DNA from: Candidatus Gerdarchaeota archaeon | GTDB taxonomy: Archaea; Asgardarchaeota; Heimdallarchaeia; JABLTI01 | Length of the DNA stretch: 16,981 nucleotides | Direction of reading: 5' to 3' | NCBI GenBank assembly: GCA_016840905.1 | Contig: JAEORM010000078.1 | Location: forward strand, 1 to 16,981 | Part shown: in pieces, positions 1 through 7,246 of the stretch | Position numbering within the stretch: position 1 is the first letter of the stretch | How the letters are laid out: each line of letters starts with the position of its first letter | Notes under the pieces: model-generated | The model's database searches: none | The model's input: only the letters and a program-made list of their open reading frames with translations | What the model was told of the DNA's origin: nothing | Translations under genes and position numbers: made by a program

Positions 1-35
1 CATAAAATAAGGTCTATTTTCAATAAAAAAGATAG

Positions 36-69
36 AAAAAAGCAAAAAAAGAATTAATTCAATTTTTGC
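36..69 (-). terminator. Hairpin spanning the SCP2 stop codon, followed by T6
   Basis: Read on the minus strand, GCAAAAA (69-63) pairs with TTTTTGC (48-42). Inside lies the palindrome GAATTAATTC (51-60), separated from the outer stem by two T-T mismatches on each side. The TAA stop (54-56) sits in the apical loop. The stem runs directly into T6 (41-36), and another T6 lies at 30-25. This looks like an intrinsic terminator for the lipid operon. The structure is seen in the sequence; its function is inferred. Confidence 0.6.
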
Positions 70-389
70 AATTTCAAAATATCAGGCATTGCTGCTTTAA
101 CCTTCAAGCGTTTTTGATTAAATAATTTCAAACCTGATACTTCACCTCTATTCAAAGCGAAGAAGTCACTAGTTGTTATTTCATAACTAATCTCTGGATT
201 ATCATATTTACCTTTGATTGGATCACTTGGTTGCCCATTAGTTAATCTTAGATGCCAATAGGAATCAATGTCAGAGAAATAGTATTGCATGGTTTTGTTC
301 CAAGTTTTGAAATGCTTCGCGAGGTTTTCATCTGTGAGCTTATCTCTAAGTACATTAATTTCTTTGATTATTTCTTCATCTGATACCAA
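54..389 (-). CDS. SCP2-like (sterol carrier protein 2 fold) lipid-binding protein
   Basis: This is a 111-residue soluble protein. Its second half has the SCP2 pattern: strand pairs around WHLRLTNGQ, then ISYEITTSDFFALNRGEVSG, then LKLFNQKRLKVKAAMPDILKLQKL, which matches the family's D-F-x-x-L-x-x-G followed by G/Q-K-L-K-V-K-G and a closing helix. SCP2 domains bind sterols, fatty acyl chains and other hydrophobic ligands in a tunnel. The start is taken as TTG at 389 because GGAGGT (402-397) lies seven bases upstream. The longer reading from 455 overlaps the ferredoxin gene and lacks such a site. It is the last gene of the GGR-ferredoxin operon, 19 bases after the ferredoxin stop, so it may carry the prenyl-lipid substrate or product of the reductase. 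The family call is fairly sure; the ligand is inferred. Confidence 0.8.
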   Translation of the reverse strand: MVSDEEIIKEINVLRDKLTDENLAKHFKTWNKTMQYYFSDIDSYWHLRLTNGQPSDPIKGKYDNPEISYEITTSDFFALNRGEVSGLKLFNQKRLKVKAAMPDILKLQKLN

Positions 390-396
390 AATAATT

Positions 397-402
397 ACCT
401 CC
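397..402 (-). promoter_or_regulatory. Shine-Dalgarno site that fixes a TTG start
   Basis: GGAGGT on the minus strand lies seven bases before TTG at 389-387. It is the best ribosome-binding site in the intergenic gap. It supports the short SCP2 reading over ATG at 416 or 455, both of which lie within or too close to the end of the ferredoxin gene. Confidence 0.7.
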
Positions 403-408
403 TGAATC

Positions 409-669
409 TTAACCATATTTGTAACTGACACCTGTTCCGCCTTTTGGCTCTTCATAAATTACAGCATCAAATTCACAAACATTCCAACAAGCTCCGCATT
501 CACCGCATGCTTTGAGATTCTTTGGGCGGTAAATTTCTCCATCCTTTACCCAAACATCTCTTGTGCAGAATTTTGCACAATCGCCGCAGCCTGAGCATTT
601 TTCTTCGTCTACTCGAACGAATTCGCCTGTTTCCTCTGGATAATAATCTACTTTCATTTCAACTTTCAT
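409..669 (-). CDS. 2[4Fe-4S] ferredoxin, FixX-like partner of the adjacent flavoprotein
   Basis: This 86-residue protein has two complete C-x2-C-x2-C-x3-C clusters, Cys25/28/31/35 and Cys55/58/61/65, so it should bind two [4Fe-4S] centres. The proline that usually follows the last cysteine of each motif is absent (CTR, CEF), as in FixX-like proteins. The gene overlaps the upstream flavoprotein gene as ATGA, and GAGGT (681-677) lies seven bases before the ATG, so translation is probably coupled. Electron-transferring FixC/FixX pairs are established, and in Methanosarcina a ferredoxin encoded beside geranylgeranyl reductase has been reported as its electron donor. Its likely role here is to pass low-potential electrons to the reductase FAD in the cytoplasm. 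Confidence 0.88.
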   Translation of the reverse strand: MKVEMKVDYYPEETGEFVRVDEEKCSGCGDCAKFCTRDVWVKDGEIYRPKNLKACGECGACWNVCEFDAVIYEEPKGGTGVSYKYG

Positions 670-1970
670 TTTTCTGACCTCATTTTATTGTAAATGTCAA
701 TTGATTCTGAACCAACTTGTCTATATGGTTGGATGAATTCATAGAAATCCTTTGCTTCTTGCACGAGACTCATATCGTCCTCATCAGCTCCTCTCATCCA
801 GTTTGTATGAATGGCATTGCTGATAAATCCACCACCGATGCATACATTTTGCATAATGTCAATTATTTCCTCATCGGTTTTTGATAGAATTGATTTCTTA
901 TTGAATTCTGCTACATAACGGAATCCTTGTAAAAACACATTATCGTTATATCTTCCCATGTAATGTTCTTCTAAGTTCTCAGCGGAAAGATCTCCAGCTT
1001 CAATTGCTTTCGCTGCTGCTTCTGCTGCATAAACTCCGGTAAAGAATGATTCAACCATACCTTCACCTAGGAAAGGTATTACAAATCCACCTGCTTCACC
1101 AGTGAGTATCAAACCATCTCTGGTTCTTTTTTCAATCGTCTCGTCAAATTCCAAATGAAGGCCCCAGGATTCTATTCTGCCACCTTCGATTTTTTCTTTT
1201 AGTGGTTTGAGGTCCAATAGATTCTGCATATAATCATTTACAGATTTGATTTCATCAGTGAATAGATTTTCATCCATGTAGCCACCAGTACCGATTGTAA
1301 CAACTTCTCTCTTTGGAAAAGCCCAAGGCCATGTTTTATATTGAGTTTTTGGTGCTAAGAAATAATATATTGAATCACCAAATCGTTCATTGACTTTTTC
1401 TTCACCTAGATAGACATTTACTGTCACGTAAAGAATATTATTTGTTCCTTTTCTTTTGGGTATTAATCCTGCTTTTCGTCCCACAATTGAGTTTACTCCT
1501 GCAGCGTCAATAACCACTTTTGCATAGTACTTATCTCCAGAGTCAGTTACTACTCCTTTTATGGCGCCATCTTCTTCTATAATATCCATTACAGTTGTAG
1601 CTAATTTTACTTCTGCTCCTGCTTTCTTTGCTTGTTCAGTATGCCATGCATCAAGGTGATCTCTTCTTACAGAGAGAAGAATAAGTCCTTGTCCAGGTGT
1701 TTCTTTAAACATCGTGGTTCTGGATTCATTAACCATATAAGAACACATTTCTTTGATCTCACGTTCAACTGGACATTTCATAATATACTGTAAATCTGGA
1801 TCAATAAGAGCTGCCATATTCAAGCATGTACCAGAAACATTTTTTTCTCCAGGAACGCGTGACTTCTCCAATAAAAGAGTTTTCAGACCCAACTCTGCTG
1901 CTTTCTTTGCAGCGGCTGGTCCCGCACAACCTGCCCCGACTACTATAACGTCATATTCATTTTTAGTCAC
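666..1970 (-). CDS. Geranylgeranyl reductase / FixC-family FAD-dependent oxidoreductase
   Basis: This 434-residue flavoprotein has an N-terminal Rossmann motif VGAGCAGPAAAKKA (G12, G14, G17), a GEKNVSG segment near 41-47 typical of the FixC/GGR family, DAAGVNS near 155, and a second FAD-binding motif, TGEAGGFVIPFLGEG near 290-304. The stretch WPWAFPK (214-220), followed by a Gly-containing strand, matches the YxWxFPK substrate-pocket motif of archaeal geranylgeranyl reductases. It therefore probably saturates the isoprenoid chains of membrane lipids or their precursors, using electrons from the overlapping ferredoxin gene. The start is GTG at 1970 with only a weak GGAAG upstream; no in-frame ATG precedes it. 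The alternative reading is a FixC-like quinone/ETF oxidoreductase; the WxFPK motif favours GGR. Confidence 0.85.
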   Translation of the reverse strand: MTKNEYDVIVVGAGCAGPAAAKKAAELGLKTLLLEKSRVPGEKNVSGTCLNMAALIDPDLQYIMKCPVEREIKEMCSYMVNESRTTMFKETPGQGLILLSVRRDHLDAWHTEQAKKAGAEVKLATTVMDIIEEDGAIKGVVTDSGDKYYAKVVIDAAGVNSIVGRKAGLIPKRKGTNNILYVTVNVYLGEEKVNERFGDSIYYFLAPKTQYKTWPWAFPKREVVTIGTGGYMDENLFTDEIKSVNDYMQNLLDLKPLKEKIEGGRIESWGLHLEFDETIEKRTRDGLILTGEAGGFVIPFLGEGMVESFFTGVYAAEAAAKAIEAGDLSAENLEEHYMGRYNDNVFLQGFRYVAEFNKKSILSKTDEEIIDIMQNVCIGGGFISNAIHTNWMRGADEDDMSLVQEAKDFYEFIQPYRQVGSESIDIYNKMRSEK

Positions 1971-2107
1971 GGTATTATCGCTTCCAATTGTTAGTAATAG
2001 ATAGGAAAATAACTGAAATTATCTCCTGTCATCTTCCTTATTGTCGGAAATTTGAATAACTACATCTTTTTGCCTTTTTATCTTTTTCTCTTTTTATTCT
2101 ATTTAAG

Positions 2108-2119
2108 TTTAAATATAAA
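2108..2119 (+). promoter_or_regulatory. TATA-like box upstream of the Rieske gene
   Basis: TTTAAATATAAA lies about 50-60 bases before the ATG at 2170 and would place a transcription start near 2139, giving a leader of about 30 bases that includes the GGTGA site. It lies in the 199-base divergent region shared with the GGR operon. I could not pick a convincing promoter for the minus-strand operon in the same gap. AT-richness makes chance matches likely. Confidence 0.4.
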
Positions 2120-2169
2120 CGGAATCTTATATTAGAAAACAACAATTATTTAATCAAAAGGTGATTTCT

Positions 2170-3150
2170 ATGATTCGCAATCAGTGGTATGTTGTTTTGA
2201 ATTCTTCTGAACTCAGAAAAGGTAAACTTTTAGGTGTAACTAGGTTAGGTGAAAAGCTTGTCTTCTGGCGGGATAGAAATGGTGCTATAGGTTGCATATC
2301 TGATAAATGCATTCATAGAGGAGCTTCACTTTGCAAAGGACGATTATTAAGTAATAATAAACTTCAATGTCCTTTTCATGGTTTTGAATATGATGCAACT
2401 GGAAAAGTAACAAAAATTCCTGCACAAGGTAAGAATACTCCTGTTGCTGAACGATTTAAGGTGCATGCCTATCCAGTTAAAGATACACATGGTTTTATTT
2501 GGTTATGGTGGGGTGAACCTCAAGAAGAATATCCACCAATTCCCTTTTTCGAAGATATTGATGACAAATTCAAATATGACACATTTGTTGATCATTGGCC
2601 TGTTCATTATTCCCGAGCAATAGAAAATCAGCTTGATGTTCTTCATTTGCCCTTTGTTCATTATAACACAATTGGACGTGGTTGTAAAACCATTGCTGAT
2701 GGTCCTATAGTTAAATGGGTTAACAATGAGTTACAAGTTTGGGTTTATTTAAGAAAAGATACAAACACAACACCAAAGAAAGCGTCTGAATTACCTGAAC
2801 CAACACGACCTTCTCTCTTACATTTTAGATTTGGTAATATTTGGCAAAATCGTCTCGCAGATAAATTTAGGATTTTTGCTGCATTTGTTCCAGTTGATGA
2901 AGAAAATACTCTTATTTATCTTCGTATGTATCAAAAAATTTGGCGTTTGCCAGTAAGTGGGTGGCTTTTAACTAGGCTTGGTAATCGTATAGGCAATAAA
3001 AAAATTTTACGCCAGGATAAACGTGTTGTTATTACACAATTACCTAAGAAAAGTCAATATAAAATGGATGAAAATCTTGTACAAGGTGATTTACCAATTA
3101 TAGAATATCGTAAGAAAAGAGCTGAATTATTAAAATTACAAGAAAAATAG
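2170..3150 (+). CDS. Rieske [2Fe-2S] non-heme iron oxygenase
   Basis: This 326-residue protein has an N-terminal Rieske domain with C-x-H (Cys47, His49) and C-x2-H (Cys67, His70) ligands in CIHRG and CPFHGFEYD. A catalytic domain carries N-x2-D-x2-H-x4-H (Asn153, Asp156, His159, His164), the bridging Asp and 2-His facial-triad region of ring-hydroxylating and demethylating oxygenases. Such enzymes use O2 and a reductase or ferredoxin; relatives include pheophorbide a oxygenase, choline monooxygenase and cholesterol 7-desaturase. The substrate cannot be read from sequence. The start is ATG 2170 because GGTGA (2160-2164) lies five bases upstream; GTG at 2161 is part of that site. The next gene, also plus strand, encodes a DUF1295/steroid-reductase-like membrane protein, and the lipid operon is divergent, so a lipid or isoprenoid substrate is plausible. 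Activity would require oxygen. Confidence 0.9.
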   Translation: MIRNQWYVVLNSSELRKGKLLGVTRLGEKLVFWRDRNGAIGCISDKCIHRGASLCKGRLLSNNKLQCPFHGFEYDATGKVTKIPAQGKNTPVAERFKVHAYPVKDTHGFIWLWWGEPQEEYPPIPFFEDIDDKFKYDTFVDHWPVHYSRAIENQLDVLHLPFVHYNTIGRGCKTIADGPIVKWVNNELQVWVYLRKDTNTTPKKASELPEPTRPSLLHFRFGNIWQNRLADKFRIFAAFVPVDEENTLIYLRMYQKIWRLPVSGWLLTRLGNRIGNKKILRQDKRVVITQLPKKSQYKMDENLVQGDLPIIEYRKKRAELLKLQEK

Positions 3151-3187
3151 TTTCATCTATATTTTCTGAACATATTTACTTTTTTTT
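3141..3187 (+). terminator. Stop-codon hairpin and T8 tract after the Rieske gene
   Basis: AGAAAAATAG (3141-3150, including the TAG stop) can pair with CTATATTTTCT (3157-3167), giving ten pairs with one bulged A and a six-base loop. A T8 run follows at 3180-3187, within a T-rich region to about 3200. This is probably the 3' end of the Rieske transcript. Confidence 0.5.
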
Positions 3188-3278
3188 ATCTTATTTTCTA
3201 TCTCATAATTATTAAAAACATTCATTTTTATTTAATATTAAGAAATACCTGGTTTAACAGGAAGATGGTGATCAAATA

Positions 3279-4142
3279 ATGGAACTAATGATTTTACTTT
3301 GGGCATTACTAGGTCCTATCATTTCATTAATTATTGCATTTCCAATAACTGTTATTTTGAAAGATAATAGTCTAGTAGATCTTGGATGGGTTCTTGGTTT
3401 TATGTCTATGGGATGGATATCCTATATTATTAATGGTTTAACCTATGGTAATTGGTTAGCAATAAGACAGCTCACAATTACTATTTTAGTTACTATTTGG
3501 GGGATCAGATTATTCACACATTATGTAGTTCGTAAAGCTATCCGTAAAGTAGAAGATGCTCGATTTGCTGGTTATCGTAAAAATTGGACTAAGAATTTCT
3601 ATCTAAAAACAATCTTAATGATTTTCTTACCACAAATATTCCTTATCTATATAATTGGTTTTCCAGTAGTGTTTGCTAATTCAGTGGTTGATAATTCACC
3701 AATTGATACAGTTGGTATAATCCTCTTGATAATTGGTGGATTAGTTTGGTTTGAAGGTTTCGTTGTAGAAACTACTGCTGATTTTCAATTACTCCGATTT
3801 AGAAAGAATCCAGAAAATAAAGGAAGGATTTTGAACAAAGGTATTTGGAAATACTCCCGTCATCCGAATTTCTTTGGTGAATCTGAGCAATGGTGGGGTA
3901 TTTTCATTATAGCTATTTCATATGCTTTCTATAATTTTCCACCGGTGAGTATTACTCATATGGTTATAGGTTGGGTTTCAATAATTGGGCCTATTTTGTT
4001 AACTTTCATTCTCCTAAAAGTATCAGGAATCCCAACAGTTGAAAAAGAAGGAATACTCAAAGGACGAGAAGGTTACGATGAATATCTTGAAACAACTAGT
4101 GCTTTTATTCCTTGGTTTCCCAAGAAAAGAAAATCTGGATAA
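3279..4142 (+). CDS. DUF1295 / steroid 5-alpha-reductase-family membrane protein
   Basis: This 287-residue protein has roughly seven hydrophobic segments. It carries the DUF1295 signature: SLVDLGWVLGF near 31-41, RLFTHYVVRK near 77-86 followed by EDAR, then ADFQLLRFRKNPENKGRIL near 167-185, and IWKYSRHPNFFGE near 189-201. The tail has LLKVSGIPTVEKE and TTSAFIPWFPK. This fold is shared with steroid 5-alpha reductases and isoprenylcysteine methyltransferases; DUF1295 members are predicted NADPH-dependent reductases of lipid-like enones, with few characterised. GGTGAT (3267-3272) lies six bases before the ATG. It follows the Rieske gene on the same strand, but with its own 128-base leader region, so co-transcription is uncertain. 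The family is sure; the substrate is unknown. Confidence 0.85.
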   Translation: MELMILLWALLGPIISLIIAFPITVILKDNSLVDLGWVLGFMSMGWISYIINGLTYGNWLAIRQLTITILVTIWGIRLFTHYVVRKAIRKVEDARFAGYRKNWTKNFYLKTILMIFLPQIFLIYIIGFPVVFANSVVDNSPIDTVGIILLIIGGLVWFEGFVVETTADFQLLRFRKNPENKGRILNKGIWKYSRHPNFFGESEQWWGIFIIAISYAFYNFPPVSITHMVIGWVSIIGPILLTFILLKVSGIPTVEKEGILKGREGYDEYLETTSAFIPWFPKKRKSG

Positions 4143-4157
4143 ACCAGATTATTTTTT
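4132..4157 (+). terminator. Intrinsic-type terminator with the stop codon in its loop
   Basis: AATCTGG (4132-4138) and CCAGATT (4144-4150) form a perfect seven-pair stem. The five-base loop ATAAA holds the TAA stop (4140-4142). T6 follows at 4152-4157. It has the layout of a textbook hairpin-plus-U-tract terminator. Confidence 0.7.
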
Positions 4158-4216
4158 CTTTTCTGAATTTTGTTTTTAATTTTCATTTGTTGAAATAAAT
4201 GATAAATTATTAAAGA

Positions 4217-4230
4217 GTCAAATTTTTGAC
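4217..4230. promoter_or_regulatory. Palindrome upstream of the zinc-ribbon gene
   Basis: GTCAAA and TTTGAC face each other across TT, about 70-85 bases before the ATG at 4302. A TATA-like CTATAAAC lies between it and the gene, at 4263-4270. It could be an operator; chance is also possible in this AT-rich DNA. Confidence 0.3.
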
Positions 4231-4301
4231 AATTTGCTAACATTTAATAGTGTTTTAATAAACTATAAACCTACTATAATATTGAGGTCGTTACTTATAA
4301 A

Positions 4302-5174
4302 ATGACAATCTTTTGTCCTAGCTGTGGAACAGCAAATCGTGATGATGCTGAAATGTGCTCTGAATGTGGTAGTGCTATTCCAAGATTTACAGATGATTCT
4401 CTAAATAAATCACCCTCCGCTCCTCCTCCTCCTCCTGCAAGTGCATTTGGAATCTATGAAACATATCCCCCTCCTCCTCCACCAGATGATTTTGGAATTG
4501 ATATTGCTTATACTCCTCCTCCCCCACCTCAACAAGATTCCTCGGGATATTCTCCAGCCTATTCACCATATAGTACTGCTCCTGCTAGACAAAGAATTAT
4601 TTGTGAACGATGTGGTACTGTTTTAAGACCTGATGACAGTCAATGTCCTGGTTGTGGCCAACCATATCAAGCAAATGTTAAATCACCAGCTCTTCCTCCT
4701 CCCCCTCCTAATAATCAACCTTCTCCATATGCTCCTAGAGCACCTTATCCACCAGCAACGCCATATGCTCCTAGACAACCCCAATCCTCTCAACCAGCTC
4801 CTCCCCCTCAAAAAAATCCTCCTTCTGATAAGATAGCTAAATGCGCTAAATGTGGTGCTATTGTTTATGATTATGAAACTCGTTGTAGTAATTGTAATAG
4901 AATTCTTGCACCACCCACCCGAACGACTGGTGATCCCGCGAAAGATCAAATTGGAAAAGCTCCTCCTGGAACAGCACGATGTGGTCGCTGTAATGCAATA
5001 GTTTATCCACATCATACTGTTTGTCCGAATTGTGGGAAACCTTTAACTCCAGTTGCTCCTCCCCAAGCAAGAGGCCCCAGTCAAAGAATAACACGCTGTC
5101 GTCGTTGTGGTCATACGGTATATCCAACAGATTCCCACTGTCCCAGTTGTGGACGAAAATTAGAGTCAACTTAG
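4302..5174 (+). CDS. Proline-rich protein with five zinc ribbons
   Basis: This 290-residue protein has five C-x2-C...C-x2-C zinc ribbons, at Cys5/8/19/22, Cys101/104/115/118, Cys181/184/195/198, Cys227/230/241/244 and Cys266/269/280/283. Each spans about 18 residues. Ribbons 3-5 share an A-I/T-V-Y core and look like recent duplications. The linkers are disordered and proline-rich, with runs of five or six prolines at 41-45, 56-61, 72-76 and 132-136 and repeated PYAPR units. There is no signal peptide, membrane segment or enzyme domain. Zinc ribbons of this type usually mediate protein or nucleic-acid contacts, and poly-proline followed by aromatic or acidic residues is the kind of sequence bound by profilin, WW or SH3-like folds. 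It is a likely scaffold or adaptor; the partner is unknown. Confidence 0.8.
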   Translation: MTIFCPSCGTANRDDAEMCSECGSAIPRFTDDSLNKSPSAPPPPPASAFGIYETYPPPPPPDDFGIDIAYTPPPPPQQDSSGYSPAYSPYSTAPARQRIICERCGTVLRPDDSQCPGCGQPYQANVKSPALPPPPPNNQPSPYAPRAPYPPATPYAPRQPQSSQPAPPPQKNPPSDKIAKCAKCGAIVYDYETRCSNCNRILAPPTRTTGDPAKDQIGKAPPGTARCGRCNAIVYPHHTVCPNCGKPLTPVAPPQARGPSQRITRCRRCGHTVYPTDSHCPSCGRKLEST

Positions 5175-5192
5175 TATTCTAATTTTCTTTTT
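5155..5192 (+). terminator. Ten-pair hairpin across the zinc-ribbon gene stop codon, then T5
   Basis: GAAAATTAGA (5155-5164) and TCTAATTTTC (5178-5187) are perfectly complementary. The 13-base loop contains the TAG stop (5172-5174). T5 follows at 5188-5192. This is probably the terminator of the zinc-ribbon gene. Confidence 0.6.
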
Positions 5193-5253
5193 AACCAATA
5201 ATTTTCTTTTATTCCAAAGTATTTTTGAACAAATAGTTCTTCATATTTTAGGT

Positions 5254-6162
5254 ATGCTTGATCTCATTGTTTTAGGTAGTATAACAGAAGATTTGATTAT
5301 TACCCCTAAAGAGGAAAAACGCTTTATTGGTGGTGTGCCAGTTTATGCTGCTGCAACAGCCCAAGTATTAAAAGCTACTTTAGGGATAGTTTCAAAGGTA
5401 GGTGTTGATTTTCATCTTCGCAACCTTGATGTTTTAAATTCATTTAATGCTGATTTAAATGGTTTTAAAATCGACGGTCAAACGTCCATGAAGTTTGAAA
5501 ATAAATACTCCGCAAAAGGTAAACGCACTCAGAAGCTTTTATCAACCTCTGAAAAAATTTCCTTTGATGATATACCAGAAAGTTATATTCATACTTCCTG
5601 TATTCATCTTGGACCTGTGTTTAATGAAATTGATACAGATTTACTCCTAAAAGTAAGAGATCATTTCAAACTTGTTTCTCTTGATGGACAAGGTTTTACT
5701 CGTAGTGTAGAAAAGGGTAGTAAAAAGATCGTTTTAAAACCCTGGCTTGATTATTCAGAATATCTTCCATTAATTGATGTCTTAAAAGTTGATGATACTG
5801 AATTGATGGGTATTACTGCAACAACTAATTTGGATGACGCTATTAACTTAGCTTTGAAAACTAAATTAAAATTCCTTGTAATCACTCGAGCTCATAATGG
5901 TGCAATAATTTTCCATAATGAGCAAAGATACGATATTCCAGCGGTACCAACAACTATTATTGATGAAACTGGAGCTGGTGATACATTCATTACAGCTTTT
6001 CTATTGGAATATCTTCGTACAGAAGATTGCTATTATTCTGCTTTGATTGCTGCATGTACAGCTTCCTATAAAATTGCTCATTTAGGACCCATGCCAAATT
6101 ACACCAAAGATGATATTATTATCAAATTAAAATCAATTTATCCAGATTTCATAGAAAAATAA
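5254..6162 (+). CDS. PfkB-family (ribokinase-like) carbohydrate or nucleoside kinase
   Basis: This 302-residue protein has the ribokinase fold. The N-terminal strand LDLIVLGSITEDLI is followed by GGVPVYAAATAQ near 26-37, where family members have the G-G sugar-binding motif. The C-terminal family signature DETGAGDTF (near 237-245) contains the GAGD anion hole with catalytic Asp243. It should phosphorylate a small hydroxylated substrate with ATP in the cytoplasm; the sequence does not reveal which. The region between the two motifs is short and lacks a clear lid. An AGGT abuts the ATG with no spacer, so the message may be leaderless or the start slightly misplaced. The gene stands alone between two zinc-ribbon genes on the same strand. 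Confidence 0.85.
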   Translation: MLDLIVLGSITEDLIITPKEEKRFIGGVPVYAAATAQVLKATLGIVSKVGVDFHLRNLDVLNSFNADLNGFKIDGQTSMKFENKYSAKGKRTQKLLSTSEKISFDDIPESYIHTSCIHLGPVFNEIDTDLLLKVRDHFKLVSLDGQGFTRSVEKGSKKIVLKPWLDYSEYLPLIDVLKVDDTELMGITATTNLDDAINLALKTKLKFLVITRAHNGAIIFHNEQRYDIPAVPTTIIDETGAGDTFITAFLLEYLRTEDCYYSALIAACTASYKIAHLGPMPNYTKDDIIIKLKSIYPDFIEK

Positions 6163-6247
6163 GAATTATTCTCCCCTAATAATCAGTTATATTTTTCAAG
6201 AGGTAAGTATATTTTGATATTATAAAAGCAAGTGAGGTTAACTAAAC

Positions 6248-7213
6248 TTGAGTACTGAAGATTATGATTATAGATTAGATGGTCCTAATGCTGAACGGAT
6301 TGATGAAATAGTCCCCACAAAAATTTTGGTAGCAAAAACAGATGTAAGTGATACAGAAGCGGAAGCTATTTTTAATCGAGAAAAACTCGAGATTTTTAAA
6401 GGACTTTTTAAACGTCCCAAAGATACTGAGGTGGTTGTTTCTAGTATAAAGAAAAGCTTTGAACCCTATATGATTTTAGGTGGTGTGTATGAGCTTCGGT
6501 ATTTAACTGAGCGATCATATGATTTAGATTTAGACGATAATGCAGTATCAGTTTTTATTTTAGGTGAAGAATTAATTGTTCCAGAACCTACTGAGGAAGA
6601 GGTTGAAGTTGAAATAAAAGGAAAAAAGAAAGGAGGATTCTTTAGTAATCTATTTTCAGATTCAAAGAAAAAATCTACCTCAAAACCAGAACTTCAAATA
6701 ACTGGAATTGAACATGTTTATATCAAGAAAGATATTGTTGAAGCAAGAAACTACAAAGGAATTTCTATTAATCCAGATTCATTAGATGAAGCTGAAATTC
6801 TCGAAGTTTCTGATGATTTTATTCAAAAAGAGGTTACAGACCTTCCAAAAGATTATTTCGATATTGATGCATTAACAAATGAGATAATTACTGAATATAC
6901 AGAAAAACCTGAAGGCGTTCAAAGGATTCTCTTTGAGAAATTAGTCTTAACTGACAAGAAAATAATCTTTTATCCAGTATACTGGGCTGAAATGATCTAT
7001 AAAGATAGCAAAGAGAAAAATGTTCGTTTAGATTGTGTCACCCGCAAGGTAATGGAAGAAAAAGGCACCCGTTATGCTCCTCCCCCAACTGCTACAGCTC
7101 AGCCACAATCTGCAGCTGAAGTTGAAGTTGAAGAAGGAAAATGCCCCGAATGTCAGAATCCTATCGAAGCTGATGATATGTTTTGTGAAAGTTGTGGAGT
7201 AAAGTTGAAGTAG
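6248..7213 (+). CDS. Unrecognised acidic protein with a C-terminal zinc ribbon
   Basis: I do not recognise this 321-residue protein. It is acidic and rich in predicted beta strand (EPYMILGGVYELRYL near 72-86, AVSVFILGEELIVPE near 99-113, and RILFEKLVLTDKKIIFYPVYW near 226-246). A basic loop, KGKKKGGFFSNLFSDSKKK (124-142), puts a short FFSNLF hydrophobic patch between lysine clusters and might touch membranes or a partner. The C-terminus is a single zinc ribbon, Cys299/302/313/316, after a Pro/Ala-rich linker. No signal peptide or membrane segment is present. The start is TTG 6248, with GAGGT (6234-6238) nine bases upstream. Its ribbon resembles those of the proline-rich protein nearby. The function is unknown; cytoplasmic. 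Confidence 0.75.
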   Translation: MSTEDYDYRLDGPNAERIDEIVPTKILVAKTDVSDTEAEAIFNREKLEIFKGLFKRPKDTEVVVSSIKKSFEPYMILGGVYELRYLTERSYDLDLDDNAVSVFILGEELIVPEPTEEEVEVEIKGKKKGGFFSNLFSDSKKKSTSKPELQITGIEHVYIKKDIVEARNYKGISINPDSLDEAEILEVSDDFIQKEVTDLPKDYFDIDALTNEIITEYTEKPEGVQRILFEKLVLTDKKIIFYPVYWAEMIYKDSKEKNVRLDCVTRKVMEEKGTRYAPPPTATAQPQSAAEVEVEEGKCPECQNPIEADDMFCESCGVKLK

Positions 7214-7242
7214 CATTTATACTTCAACCTTAGTTCTTTTTT
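7204..7242 (+). terminator. Nine-pair hairpin across the stop codon, then T6
   Basis: GTTGAAGTA (7204-7212) and TACTTCAAC (7220-7228) are perfectly complementary with a seven-base loop. The TAG stop (7211-7213) spans the top of the left arm. T6 follows at 7237-7242. The gap to the convergent peptidase gene is only 33 bases, so the same hairpin also lies just past that gene's stop on the minus strand. Confidence 0.65.
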
Positions 7243-7246
7243 CCAT

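Noticed and set aside
390..455. Longer SCP2 reading frame starting at 455
   Set aside because: The extra residues come from DNA that codes the ferredoxin C-terminus in another frame, and the GGAGGT site lies before TTG 389.
666..1970. Reading the flavoprotein as FixC of a FixABCX electron-bifurcating complex
   Set aside because: No fixA or fixB genes are adjacent and the WxFPK pocket motif favours geranylgeranyl reductase; kept only as an alternative.
1753..2004. Open frame on the plus strand inside the flavoprotein gene
   Set aside because: It lies opposite the conserved FAD-binding region of a clear gene and has no family features.
4387..5169. Several open frames on both strands across the zinc-ribbon gene
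   Set aside because: The proline and cysteine codons of the real gene leave stop-poor shadow frames, which read as low-complexity Leu/His, Arg/Ser or Glu runs.
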